Positions 1 to 5,685 of a DNA stretch of 10,141 bases are shown here, piece by piece (within the stretch, counting starts at the first letter, position 1; each line of letters begins with the position of its first letter). Both the position numbers and the translations under genes were made by a program. The stretch is from Alphaproteobacteria bacterium (GTDB lineage: Bacteria > Pseudomonadota > Alphaproteobacteria > Micavibrionales > UBA2020), in contig JAQSWE010000066.1 of assembly GCA_029266795.1 (NCBI GenBank), positions 1 to 10,141 on the forward strand, given 5' to 3'. A model generated the notes under the pieces. That model was not told the origin of the DNA. It made no database searches and saw only the letters and a program-made list of their open reading frames with translations.

Positions 1-165
1 CGCTTCCTCTATATAGACAAGCTTTTTGACGTTATACTTTTGCGTGAACCCCTTCACGAGCTTGTTTTTATGCTCATATATGCGCCGTTCGAGATTGTTT
101 GTTACGCCGATATACATTACGGCGTCATCCCAGCTCGTCAAAATGTAGACGTAGTATTGCTTCAC
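1..165 (-). CDS. GIY-YIG endonuclease domain protein, partial (3' end outside window)
   Basis: The minus strand from 165 encodes 55 residues, open to the window edge, starting VKQYYVYILTSWDDAVMYIG and continuing VTNNLERRIYEHK. This is the N-terminal half of a GIY-YIG domain: YVYIL and YIG form the two halves of the signature (residues 5-9 and 18-20), and the Arg-rich helix with R27, R28, Y30 and EH follows. Such single-domain proteins, related to UvrC N-terminal nucleases, are usually 80-100 residues, so roughly half is missing. The proposed start is GTG (163-165), because it sits directly before the conserved KQYYVYIL segment; no clear ribosome-binding site is visible. The gene lies downstream of cobT on the same strand with only about 40 bp between them, and that gap holds an imperfect palindrome. 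Family identification is firm; the cellular role is unknown and these genes often behave like dispersed elements. Confidence 0.8.
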   Translation of the reverse strand, partial: MKQYYVYILTSWDDAVMYIGVTNNLERRIYEHKNKLVKGFTQKYNVKKLVYIEEA

Positions 166-170
166 GGGAG

Positions 171-197
171 AAGATCCCTCACTTCGTTCGGGATGAC
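171..197. repeat. Short imperfect palindrome upstream of the GIY-YIG gene (REP-like)
   Basis: On the plus strand ATCCC and GGGAT form the outer arms around ACTTCGT, giving an imperfect hairpin (5-bp outer stem, a 2x2 mismatch, then AC/GT closing a small loop). On the minus strand it reads GTCATCCCGAACGAAGTGAG followed by GGATCTT. From general knowledge, sequences of the form GTCATCCC...GGGATC are dispersed in many alphaproteobacterial genomes and commonly lie next to GIY-YIG genes. Only one copy is visible here, so its repetitive nature is inferred. Confidence 0.5.
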
Positions 198-204
198 AGT
201 TTGA

Positions 205-2055
205 TTAATGCGCCCGTTTCTTCCCCTTGGCGGGTTTTTCTTCGAACAATTCGGCGAGTTTCTCCGTAATCGCGCCGCCCAGTTCTTCAGCGTCCACCAG
301 CGTCACGGCGCGCTTGTAATAGCGGGTCACGTCGTGGCCGATGCCGATCGCCAATAGCTGGATTTGCGTCTTGTCCTCGATGAAATGGATGACGCGGCGC
401 AGATGTTCTTCGAGGTAATTGCCCTGATTGGCGGAAAGCGTGGAATCGTCGACCGGCGCGCCGTCGGAAATCACCATCAATATCTTGCGCTGTTCGGGAC
501 GGTGCATCAGGCGCTGATAGGCCCAGAGCAGCGCTTCGCCGTCGATGTTTTCCTTCAACAAGCCTTCGCGCAGCATCAGGCCGAGATTGGCGCGCACATG
601 CCGCCATGGGCTGTCGGCTGGCTTGTAGACGATATGGCGCAAGTCGTTGAGGCGGCCGGGTGTATGCGGCTTGCCTTCCGACAGCCAGCGTTCGCGGGAC
701 AACCCGCCTTTCCACGCGCGCGTCGTAAAGCCGAGGATTTCGACTTTCACGCCACAACGCTCGAGCGTGCGCGCAAGGATATCCGTACTCATCGCGGCAA
801 TCGTTATCGGACGGCCACGCATGGAGCCGGAATTGTCGATAAGCAGCGACACGACGGTGTCGCGGAAATCGGTTTCGCTTTCCTGCTTATAGCTGACCGG
901 CCAATAGGGATTGGCGATGGCGCGAGAAAGACGCGCGCTATCTAGAATGCCTTCCTCAAGGTCGAACTGCCACGACCGTGTTTGCTGCGCGAGAAGTTTG
1001 CGCTGCAGCTTGTTCGCAAGGCGCGTGATGACACCCTGCAAATGCGTCATCTGCTTGTCGAGCATCTTGCGGAGCTTCTGCAACTCCTCCGGCTCGCACA
1101 GGTCGCGGGCATCGACGGTTTCGTCGAACTGTGCGGTGAAGATTTTGTATTCGCCATACAGCGCATTCTTGCTGTCGCGTGGCGTGTTTTTGCGCGCGTC
1201 TTCGTTGTCGTCGGCGTCGTCGAAATCCTCATTCTCCATTTCCTCGCCGGCCATGCTTTCGGCATCGGCTTCGGCCTGCTCCCCGCTATCGGCGTCTTCG
1301 GTCACATCGGTCGGAGGGGTAGATTTGGCGGCGCTGTCCTGCTCCGCCGCTTTTTCCGCGCCTTCGCTTTTCTTTTCTTCCTGACTTTCGTCTTCCTGCG
1401 GCGCGGGCGGCTGGTCGGCGGGGGTGGAGGGCATCTCCATTTTATCAATCAGGTGATGCACCAGCTTGGCGAAGTCTTCCTGGCTGTGCAGTGATTTCTT
1501 CAGGCCTTCCAGCCCGTCATCGCCCAGATGCTTGGTGATCCAATTTTGCCAGACTTTGATGACCTTCGATGCTTCCTTCGGCGGCTTGCGGCCTGTGAAA
1601 GATTCACGCGCCATGTAGCGCAGCGCTTCCGCAAGCGGCGCATCCTCCATATTGCTGACATATTCCAGTTTTTGGCGGCGCGCCTCATGGCACAGCGCGG
1701 CCTCGATGTTCGACGATACGCCGGGATAAATTTCGGTGCCCACTGCCTCGATACGCGCATCTTCCAATGCCTGATAGGCAAGGCGCGCACGCGGGTCGGC
1801 AGGGCTCAGTTTCTGGTGAATAGCGGCATCATGGTAATTCAGTTTCAGCGCGAAAGTATCGGCCATGCCGCGCACCAGCGACGCCTCGGCATCCTCGATC
1901 ATTTTCGGCAAAGCGGGCAGGCGGATCGAATGGCCGGAAATTTCCGCTAGGTGCCCGCCGAACGACACTTCCAGATCCTCATGCCCCGACAGCGCCCGCG
2001 CGGTCGATTGCGTGGCGTGCTTGAAGTTTTCGACGGGATCATTGTTATAGGACAA
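205..2055 (-). CDS. cobT: Cobaltochelatase subunit CobT (VWA domain)
   Basis: CobT is the VWA-containing partner of the AAA+ ATPase CobS. With CobN they form the cytoplasmic ATP-dependent cobaltochelatase that inserts cobalt into hydrogenobyrinate a,c-diamide in aerobic cobalamin synthesis. The product is 616 residues, close to known CobT proteins. The N-terminal CobT domain (about 5-210) is followed by a very acidic, Glu/Asp-rich linker (about 219-290) and a conserved middle region (300-390). The C-terminal VWA domain (about 400-605) carries an intact MIDAS: DNSGS at 407-411, Thr in the FTT segment near 444, and SDGAP with Asp531. The start codon is TTG (2053-2055), with a good AGGA Shine-Dalgarno about 6 bases upstream and no in-frame ATG until residue 51. 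It has its own promoter and is separated from cobS by two unrelated genes. CobN is not in the window, so a role in B12 synthesis is inferred from the family. Confidence 0.93.
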   Translation of the reverse strand: MSYNNDPVENFKHATQSTARALSGHEDLEVSFGGHLAEISGHSIRLPALPKMIEDAEASLVRGMADTFALKLNYHDAAIHQKLSPADPRARLAYQALEDARIEAVGTEIYPGVSSNIEAALCHEARRQKLEYVSNMEDAPLAEALRYMARESFTGRKPPKEASKVIKVWQNWITKHLGDDGLEGLKKSLHSQEDFAKLVHHLIDKMEMPSTPADQPPAPQEDESQEEKKSEGAEKAAEQDSAAKSTPPTDVTEDADSGEQAEADAESMAGEEMENEDFDDADDNEDARKNTPRDSKNALYGEYKIFTAQFDETVDARDLCEPEELQKLRKMLDKQMTHLQGVITRLANKLQRKLLAQQTRSWQFDLEEGILDSARLSRAIANPYWPVSYKQESETDFRDTVVSLLIDNSGSMRGRPITIAAMSTDILARTLERCGVKVEILGFTTRAWKGGLSRERWLSEGKPHTPGRLNDLRHIVYKPADSPWRHVRANLGLMLREGLLKENIDGEALLWAYQRLMHRPEQRKILMVISDGAPVDDSTLSANQGNYLEEHLRRVIHFIEDKTQIQLLAIGIGHDVTRYYKRAVTLVDAEELGGAITEKLAELFEEKPAKGKKRAH

Positions 2056-2086
2056 GATCGTTCCTCGCGCAAATAAAGGCTATCCA

Positions 2087-2115
2087 ACTATAGGAATATT
2101 GCGCGGATAGTTCAA
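2087..2115 (-). promoter_or_regulatory. Sigma-70-type promoter of cobT
   Basis: Read on the minus strand, a -35 TTGAAC (2110-2115) is followed by a 17-bp spacer and a -10 TATAGT (2087-2092, 5 of 6 consensus bases). Transcription would start near 2080, giving a leader of about 25 bases that contains the AGGA ribosome-binding site before the TTG start of cobT. Prediction from sequence only. Confidence 0.6.
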
Positions 2116-2131
2116 CGAATGGATTTAGGGA

Positions 2132-2908
2132 TTATCGCATGACCGGCGCAGCTGCCTTGGCGGCAGGACGCGGCTTTTTGTCGGGTTCTGCAGGCTTTCT
2201 GTCCGGCTCCGCCGCTTTTGCCGTGGCTTCCGGCTCGGTTGTCTTCGTGCCGGCAGGCGCTATAGGTTTGTCGGACACGCCGGCGAGATCTTTCTGCGCC
2301 TGACGCTCGGCGGTGACGGGGTCGATGCCCGTTGCGAGCGTCTGCTCGAACCGGTCGCGGTATTGCTCCAGCACGGATGCTTCCGGCGGATTATTCATTT
2401 TCAGGCCCGCATTTTTGATGACGAAATAGGACAGAGCGCGGAATTCCTCGCTGCCGCTGACAGTGAGATCTTTCCAGCCCTTGGCGCGGGCGATTTCCGC
2501 CATCGACATCATCGTCGTCACATCGGCCGGCTGACCGGGCGGCACGCCGATGCTTGCATAGCCTTCTGAATCGCGGCCGAACTGAATGGTGTCGCCATTG
2601 GCAAGCTTGATCTTCGTGTCATTTCCATCCTGCCATGCTTCCTTGATCTTTATCTTGCTCTCGTCAAGCTCGTCGACATTCAGCCGCGCATTGAGCTCCG
2701 CCGCCGTTAGCTGCTTGGCGATGGAGGTATTGCCGAATTTACTTTTAGAGGGCTTGTCGCCTTGATCCTGTGGAATGATGCGATCGGCCTTGTTCACCAT
2801 TCCATCTGCTTCGGGCTCTTTTTGCTTAGGCAATTGAAGCGGCGCGACATCGGCGGGCTTCTGAGGTTCCTGAACATCCAACGCAGTAGGGGTGGCGCCA
2901 TCTTGCAT
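2132..2908 (-). CDS. Solitary LPD7-like domain protein
   Basis: A 258-residue soluble protein with no signal peptide or membrane segment. A folded core (about 85-187) lies between disordered arms: a Pro/Lys/Gln-rich N-terminus (1-65) and a Pro/Ala/Lys/Glu-rich tail (215-258) with repeated AEPD/KPA units. The core has two short strands with NGDTIQFGRD (104-113), then MAEIARAKGWKDLTVSGSEE (136-155) and FRALSYFVIKNAGLKMNNP. The pattern of helix, AKGWK, strand, GSEEF, helix and a following GL matches the LPD7 domain (large polyvalent protein-associated domain 7), best known from C-terminal regions of plasmid relaxases and phage or ICE polyvalent proteins. Here it is not attached to a relaxase. 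The biochemical function of LPD7 is unknown to me. The gene has an exceptionally strong promoter and sits between cobS and cobT, which suggests acquired DNA. The start at ATG 2908 has only a weak ribosome-binding site; ATG at residue 37 is an alternative. Domain call is moderately confident, the gene itself more so. Confidence 0.72.
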   Translation of the reverse strand: MQDGATPTALDVQEPQKPADVAPLQLPKQKEPEADGMVNKADRIIPQDQGDKPSKSKFGNTSIAKQLTAAELNARLNVDELDESKIKIKEAWQDGNDTKIKLANGDTIQFGRDSEGYASIGVPPGQPADVTTMMSMAEIARAKGWKDLTVSGSEEFRALSYFVIKNAGLKMNNPPEASVLEQYRDRFEQTLATGIDPVTAERQAQKDLAGVSDKPIAPAGTKTTEPEATAKAAEPDRKPAEPDKKPRPAAKAAAPVMR

Positions 2909-2936
2909 GCGAATAACCCGTCAGAAAAAATGAATT

Positions 2937-2955
2937 TTACCGGCATCACCGGCAA
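2937..2955 (-). promoter_or_regulatory. Small hairpin in the 5' leader of the LPD7-like gene
   Basis: On the minus strand TTGCCGG and CCGGTAA pair (7 bp including one G-U) around a TGATG loop. It lies between the predicted transcription start (about 2964) and the ATG at 2908, ending about 28 bases before the start codon. It could affect leader stability or translation, but no known riboswitch is recognised. Confidence 0.35.
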
Positions 2956-2970
2956 TTTGAATATTTAATT

Positions 2971-2999
2971 ATTATACGCCGGTTTTATGATTATGTCAA
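2971..2999 (-). promoter_or_regulatory. Perfect-consensus sigma-70 promoter of the LPD7-like gene
   Basis: On the minus strand the -35 is TTGACA (2994-2999), the spacer is exactly 17 bp, and the -10 is TATAAT (2971-2976): every base matches consensus. Transcription would start near 2964, leaving a leader of about 56 bases. The surrounding DNA is much more AT-rich than the neighbouring genes. Confidence 0.8.
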
Positions 3000-3032
3000 A
3001 AAGTCGGCCAAGATTATAAGAACGTCGACTTT
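2994..3032 (-). terminator. Weak terminator-like hairpin after the Ead/Ea22-like gene
   Basis: On the minus strand AAAGTCG (3032-3026) and CGACTTT (3006-3000) form a 7-bp stem with a 19-base loop, directly followed by further T residues (2998-2999). It lies about 20 bases past the stop of the gene at 3054. The long loop and AT-containing stem make it a weak candidate, and its T-run overlaps the -35 box of the next promoter. Confidence 0.3.
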
Positions 3033-3053
3033 CGCGGGAGTTTTAGGGGGGGG

Positions 3054-3380
3054 CTAATTGTCCCCTACCTTTTCGCGCAGCTCTAACAATTCCTCAATTA
3101 TAGCGGGTAAGTTATTGGCGGCTGCAATAAGGTATTCAGTATTTTGTTTTGATTTTTTATCACCGATTTGCACGGGCAAAAAGCTTTGTATTAACGTGCC
3201 AGCCACCATCGTCTCGGGATCGTAATCTATATCATCACCATTCTCGACCTGCTCGGTCGATATCAGGTAAGCATTCATGTAAAGGCTATCGTCACGGTGA
3301 TGGAAATACCAAGGACGCGGTGTTGTCGCCTTTGAGATTTCAAGCAACTCACGCAGTGCCGCGTCACCCAGCCGCTTCAT
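3054..3380 (-). CDS. Small Ead/Ea22-like phage-type hypothetical protein
   Basis: A 108-residue soluble protein. The N-terminus contains LRELLEISKATTPRPWYFH (10-28), and the C-terminus reads NTEYLIAAANNLPAIIEELL followed by ELREKV (82-105). The combination of an ATPxPW motif near the start and a final (F/L)IAAAN...LL.EL helix is typical of Ead/Ea22-like proteins found in phages, prophages and their hosts; their function is not established. The middle is acidic (GDDIDYDPE, 48-56). The ATG abuts the cobS stop codon (TAAATG), with a GAGGA ribosome-binding site inside the last codons of cobS, so it is probably translated together with cobS. No role in cobalt chelation is implied by the sequence. 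An eight-base C run follows its stop codon. Family assignment is by motif only and moderately uncertain; coding status is well supported by the junction. Confidence 0.65.
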   Translation of the reverse strand: MKRLGDAALRELLEISKATTPRPWYFHHRDDSLYMNAYLISTEQVENGDDIDYDPETMVAGTLIQSFLPVQIGDKKSKQNTEYLIAAANNLPAIIEELLELREKVGDN

Positions 3381-4358
3381 TTAGTCCTCGCGCACCTTCA
3401 TCAACGCCTTATCAAAGCAGCGCTGGTAATATTCAGATACGATCGTCTTCTCCAGCTCGTCGCATTTGTTGAGGAAGGTGAGGGTGAAGGCGAAATCGAG
3501 GTCGCCGAGGATCTGCGCATTTTCCGCCCAGTGGATGACGGTGCGCGGCGACATGACGGTCGAGAGGTCGCCCGCGATGAAGCCCTTGCGCGTCAGGTTC
3601 GCCATGCGTACCATTGCGGCCACTTTCTTGCGGCCTTCATCGGTTTTATAGGCGGGCGCGCGGGCAAGGACGATTTCGACCTCCGCTTCGGCGGACAGAT
3701 AGTTCAGCGTCGCGACGATATTCCAGCGGTCCATCTGGCCCTGGTTGATCTGCTGCGTGCCGTGATAGAGGCCGGTGGTATCGCCGAGGCCCACGGTGTT
3801 GGTCGTCGCAAAAATGCGGAAGGCAGAATGCGGGCGGATGACTTCGTTCTGATCGAGCAGCGTCAGCTTGCCTTCCGCCTCCAGCACGCGCTGGATCACG
3901 AACATCACATCGGGGCGGCCAGCGTCATATTCGTCGAATACGATGGCGACGGGGTTTTTCAGCGCCCAGGGCAGGATGCCTTCCTTGAATTCCGTCACCT
4001 GCTTGCCTTCGCGCAGGGTGATGGCGTCCTTGCCAATCAGGTCGATGCGGCTGACATGGCTGTCGAGGTTGATGCGGATGCAGGGCCAGTTCAGGCGCGC
4101 GGCCACCTGCTCGATATGCGTCGATTTGCCGGTGCCGTGATAGCCCTGCACCATGACGCGCTTGTTATGCGCGAAGCCCGCGAGGATGGCGAGCGTCGTG
4201 TTCTTGTCGAAGCGGTAGGCTTCGTCCACATCCGGCACGTTGTCCTGGCGGTGCGAGAACGCAGGCACCTGCATGTCGTCGACATCAATACCGAAGAGCT
4301 GCTTGACGGATACCTGAATGTCGGGAACGCGCTTGGCGGCAGAAGTGGCGGCGGTCAT
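3381..4358 (-). CDS. cobS: Cobaltochelatase subunit CobS (AAA+ ATPase)
   Basis: CobS is the MoxR-class AAA+ ATPase that, with CobT, drives cobalt insertion by the CobN subunit of aerobic cobaltochelatase in the cytoplasm. The product has 325 residues, the usual family length. The N-terminal CobS segment (about 12-50) includes VKQLFGIDVDDMQVPAFS. The ATPase core follows: Walker A GYHGTGKST (72-80), Walker B VAIVFDE (137-143), sensor-1-like FATTN (183-187), and a conserved GLYHGTQQINQGQMDRWN stretch (196-213) typical of CobS. Nothing essential is missing. It begins 3 bases after the stop of the dnaJ-like gene, so the two are an operon, and the next gene starts directly at its stop codon. cobT, normally close by, is about 1.3 kb downstream behind two unrelated genes. 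Confidence 0.95.
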   Translation of the reverse strand: MTAATSAAKRVPDIQVSVKQLFGIDVDDMQVPAFSHRQDNVPDVDEAYRFDKNTTLAILAGFAHNKRVMVQGYHGTGKSTHIEQVAARLNWPCIRINLDSHVSRIDLIGKDAITLREGKQVTEFKEGILPWALKNPVAIVFDEYDAGRPDVMFVIQRVLEAEGKLTLLDQNEVIRPHSAFRIFATTNTVGLGDTTGLYHGTQQINQGQMDRWNIVATLNYLSAEAEVEIVLARAPAYKTDEGRKKVAAMVRMANLTRKGFIAGDLSTVMSPRTVIHWAENAQILGDLDFAFTLTFLNKCDELEKTIVSEYYQRCFDKALMKVRED

Positions 4359-4361
4359 GCT

Positions 4362-4997
4362 TTATTCGTCCAGTTTCATGTAGTGTTGGTAGGAAATCTT
4401 CAAGATCGAATAGGCGAGGTTGATTTTCTTCAGCTGCTCCTCGGCCTTTCCGTCATCCTTATTGGTATCCGGATGGTATTTTTTGGCAAGCGTTTTATAC
4501 CGCGTCTTGACCTCTTCCCAGCCGATGGGCGGGGCGAGGCCCATGACGGCCAGCGCCTCGATGGTGGGGTGGGGGATGGAGGCGATGTCGATATGCGCCT
4601 CTTTCGGCTCTTCGCCATCGCCGCCGCGCCCGTTGAAGTCGCCGAACACGCTTTCGCCGCTGGTGAAGGCTTCATAGATCTTCTGGCGGGCTTTTTCTTC
4701 GTTAAAGCCGGCCTGTGTCATGCGCCAGGTCGGGCGGTCCCAGACGCTGGTCTTTTGCATATGATGCTCGATCTCGTCGCGGCCCATGCCCTTGAAGAAA
4801 TCCCAGTTCGCGTTGTATTCGCGCACATGGTCGAGGCAGAACCAGTAATAATCGCGCAGGTCATAGCGGGATTTAGGGGCCTTGAATTCGCCCAAGTGTT
4901 CGCAGCCGCCGATCTCGCAGTTCTTGCGGATGGCGGGCAGGTTGTCGGTCAGCTTGTCGCGACCGCGAACGAAAGGCTTTATCTTGAAATCCCACAT
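4362..4997 (-). CDS. DnaJ (J-domain) family protein upstream of cobS
   Basis: A 211-residue cytoplasmic co-chaperone-like protein. The J domain is at the C-terminal end (about 143-206), with helix II WEEVKTRYKTLAKKYH and the HPD triad at 175-177 that stimulates Hsp70 (DnaK) ATPase. The N-terminal half carries conserved APKSR and YYWFCLDHVREYN segments and three cysteines plus histidine (C27, C32, C54, H57) that could bind a metal. The G/F-rich and central zinc-finger regions of true DnaJ are absent apart from a short Gly-rich patch (119-128), so this is a specialised J protein. The arrangement dnaJ-like gene then cobS is common in alphaproteobacteria; a role in folding or assembling CobS/CobT is inferred from context only. 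No ribosome-binding site is close to the ATG at 4997; a -10-like CATAAT ends 6 bases before it (possible leaderless start). Confidence 0.9.
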   Translation of the reverse strand: MWDFKIKPFVRGRDKLTDNLPAIRKNCEIGGCEHLGEFKAPKSRYDLRDYYWFCLDHVREYNANWDFFKGMGRDEIEHHMQKTSVWDRPTWRMTQAGFNEEKARQKIYEAFTSGESVFGDFNGRGGDGEEPKEAHIDIASIPHPTIEALAVMGLAPPIGWEEVKTRYKTLAKKYHPDTNKDDGKAEEQLKKINLAYSILKISYQHYMKLDE

Positions 4998-5003
4998 TCT
5001 GAA

Positions 5004-5032
5004 ATTATGACCCCCCGTTTCCCCGAAAACAA
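5004..5032 (-). promoter_or_regulatory. Candidate promoter for dnaJ-like/cobS, giving a near-leaderless transcript
   Basis: On the minus strand a weak -35 TTGTTT (5027-5032) and a -10 CATAAT (5004-5009, 5 of 6) are 17 bp apart. Only 6 bases separate the -10 from the ATG at 4997, so transcription would start at or next to the start codon. A G-run in the spacer is too far from the ATG to be a ribosome-binding site. Suggestive, not strong. Confidence 0.35.
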
Positions 5033-5234
5033 GGCAGACATATATGTGATATTGCCCGCCCGCTCAGTTGATATTGTTCGATTATCGATTTTATCACGAA
5101 AGCACCACAGGCTGGCTGCGATAAATTTTTAATTTGCGTGCAGGAGTTTAAAGCATATCAGGGAATGTTTTTGAAATAGTTGAATTTTTTTACCGCAGCG
5201 GCTCGACGAGCCCCGTGACGCGCGCGCAATTTTA

Positions 5235-5291
5235 CGATGCATCAAAATTTGTCATTGCAATTAATGGTTGCGTACACCAATATCGATGCAT
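5235..5291. repeat. Paired CGATGCAT octamers upstream of the RHH gene (possible operator)
   Basis: Identical octamers at 5235-5242 and 5284-5291, each containing the palindrome ATGCAT, lie 49 bp apart (about five helical turns) upstream of the RHH start at 5314. RHH proteins commonly bind short repeated palindromes in their own promoters, so these could be its operator. The link is inference. Confidence 0.35.
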
Positions 5292-5313
5292 ACCAGCGTA
5301 GTAAAGGCACGCG

Positions 5314-5652
5314 ATGACGACCCTATCCGATTTACCTCCCACTTCTCCACCTGACGCGCCCGCCCTGTTGGGCGGCCCGCTGATCAGCCGGAATGTGCGC
5401 ATCGCCGGACGCCGCACTAGCGTCAGGCTGGAGCCGGAGATGTGGCAGGCGCTCGAGGAAGTCGGTGAGAGGCAGGGCTGCTCGATCCACGACTTATGCT
5501 CTGCCGTGGCCGAGCACCAGCACCCCGAAGCCTCCTTTACCGGCGCCCTGCGCGTGTTCGTGATGGAGTATTTCCGTTCGGCCGCCAAAACCAACCGCCC
5601 TGTCGGCCTTATCCAGAAACGCATCGCGCTGAAAGACAGCAAAAGCGGCTAG
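5314..5652 (+). CDS. Ribbon-helix-helix (RHH_4-type) DNA-binding protein
   Basis: A 112-residue protein with a proline-rich lead (1-20) and a C-terminal conserved domain. The RHH core is recognisable: RRTSVRLEP (33-41) is the DNA-contacting beta strand, followed by the helix EMWQALEEVGERQG (42-55) and the segment SIHDLCSAVAEH (57-68). GALRVFVMEYFRSA (77-90) completes a pattern typical of the RHH_4-type domain widespread in alphaproteobacteria. RHH proteins act as dimers and are usually repressors, often of their own gene; the target here is unknown. The ATG at 5314 has an AAGG ribosome-binding site upstream. The gene is 33 bp from the following membrane protein on the same strand and may share transcripts with it. 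Confidence 0.85.
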   Translation: MTTLSDLPPTSPPDAPALLGGPLISRNVRIAGRRTSVRLEPEMWQALEEVGERQGCSIHDLCSAVAEHQHPEASFTGALRVFVMEYFRSAAKTNRPVGLIQKRIALKDSKSG

Positions 5653-5670
5653 AGCCGGTTTGCATCCCCA

Positions 5671-5679
5671 TGATATAAT
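5671..5679 (+). promoter_or_regulatory. Extended -10 element (TGATATAAT) just before the membrane-protein gene
   Basis: TGATATAAT matches the extended -10 consensus TGnTATAAT perfectly. No -35 is visible at the right distance, as is common for extended -10 promoters. Six bases separate it from the ATG at 5686, so the transcript would begin at the start codon and be leaderless; only a weak GGGCGA lies between. Confidence 0.45.
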
Positions 5680-5685
5680 GGGCGA

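Larger units (their letters stand above)
4998..5313. other. Divergent intergenic region between dnaJ-like and RHH genes
   Basis: About 316 bp without a convincing gene. On the dnaJ-like side it holds a -35/-10 pair very close to the ATG. The centre (5085-5195) is AT-rich with no clear consensus promoter. At 5200-5212 GGCTCG and CGAGCC form a perfect 6-bp inverted repeat around one base. On the RHH side the octamer CGATGCAT occurs twice (5235-5242 and 5284-5291). No tRNA or recognised riboswitch is seen. Confidence 0.6.

Noticed and set aside
364..1494. Several plus-strand open frames opposite cobT
   Set aside because: They are antisense to a CobT with intact MIDAS; no motifs or ribosome-binding sites support them.
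3046..3053. Run of eight G (C on the coding strand) as a phase-variation tract
   Set aside because: It lies just after the stop codon of the Ead/Ea22-like gene and upstream of the next promoter, so slippage would not change any reading frame or promoter spacing. It may instead be a sequencing-sensitive spot.
3531..5132. Long plus-strand open frame (533 codons) opposite cobS and the dnaJ-like gene
   Set aside because: It is fully antisense to two genes with clear catalytic motifs; its translation is His/Val/Gly-rich with no recognisable domain, as expected for a GC-driven shadow frame.
5200..5212. Inverted repeat GGCTCG-A-CGAGCC as an intrinsic terminator
   Set aside because: Neither strand has a T-run after the stem; the nearby T-run precedes it on the plus strand, and no gene ends nearby.
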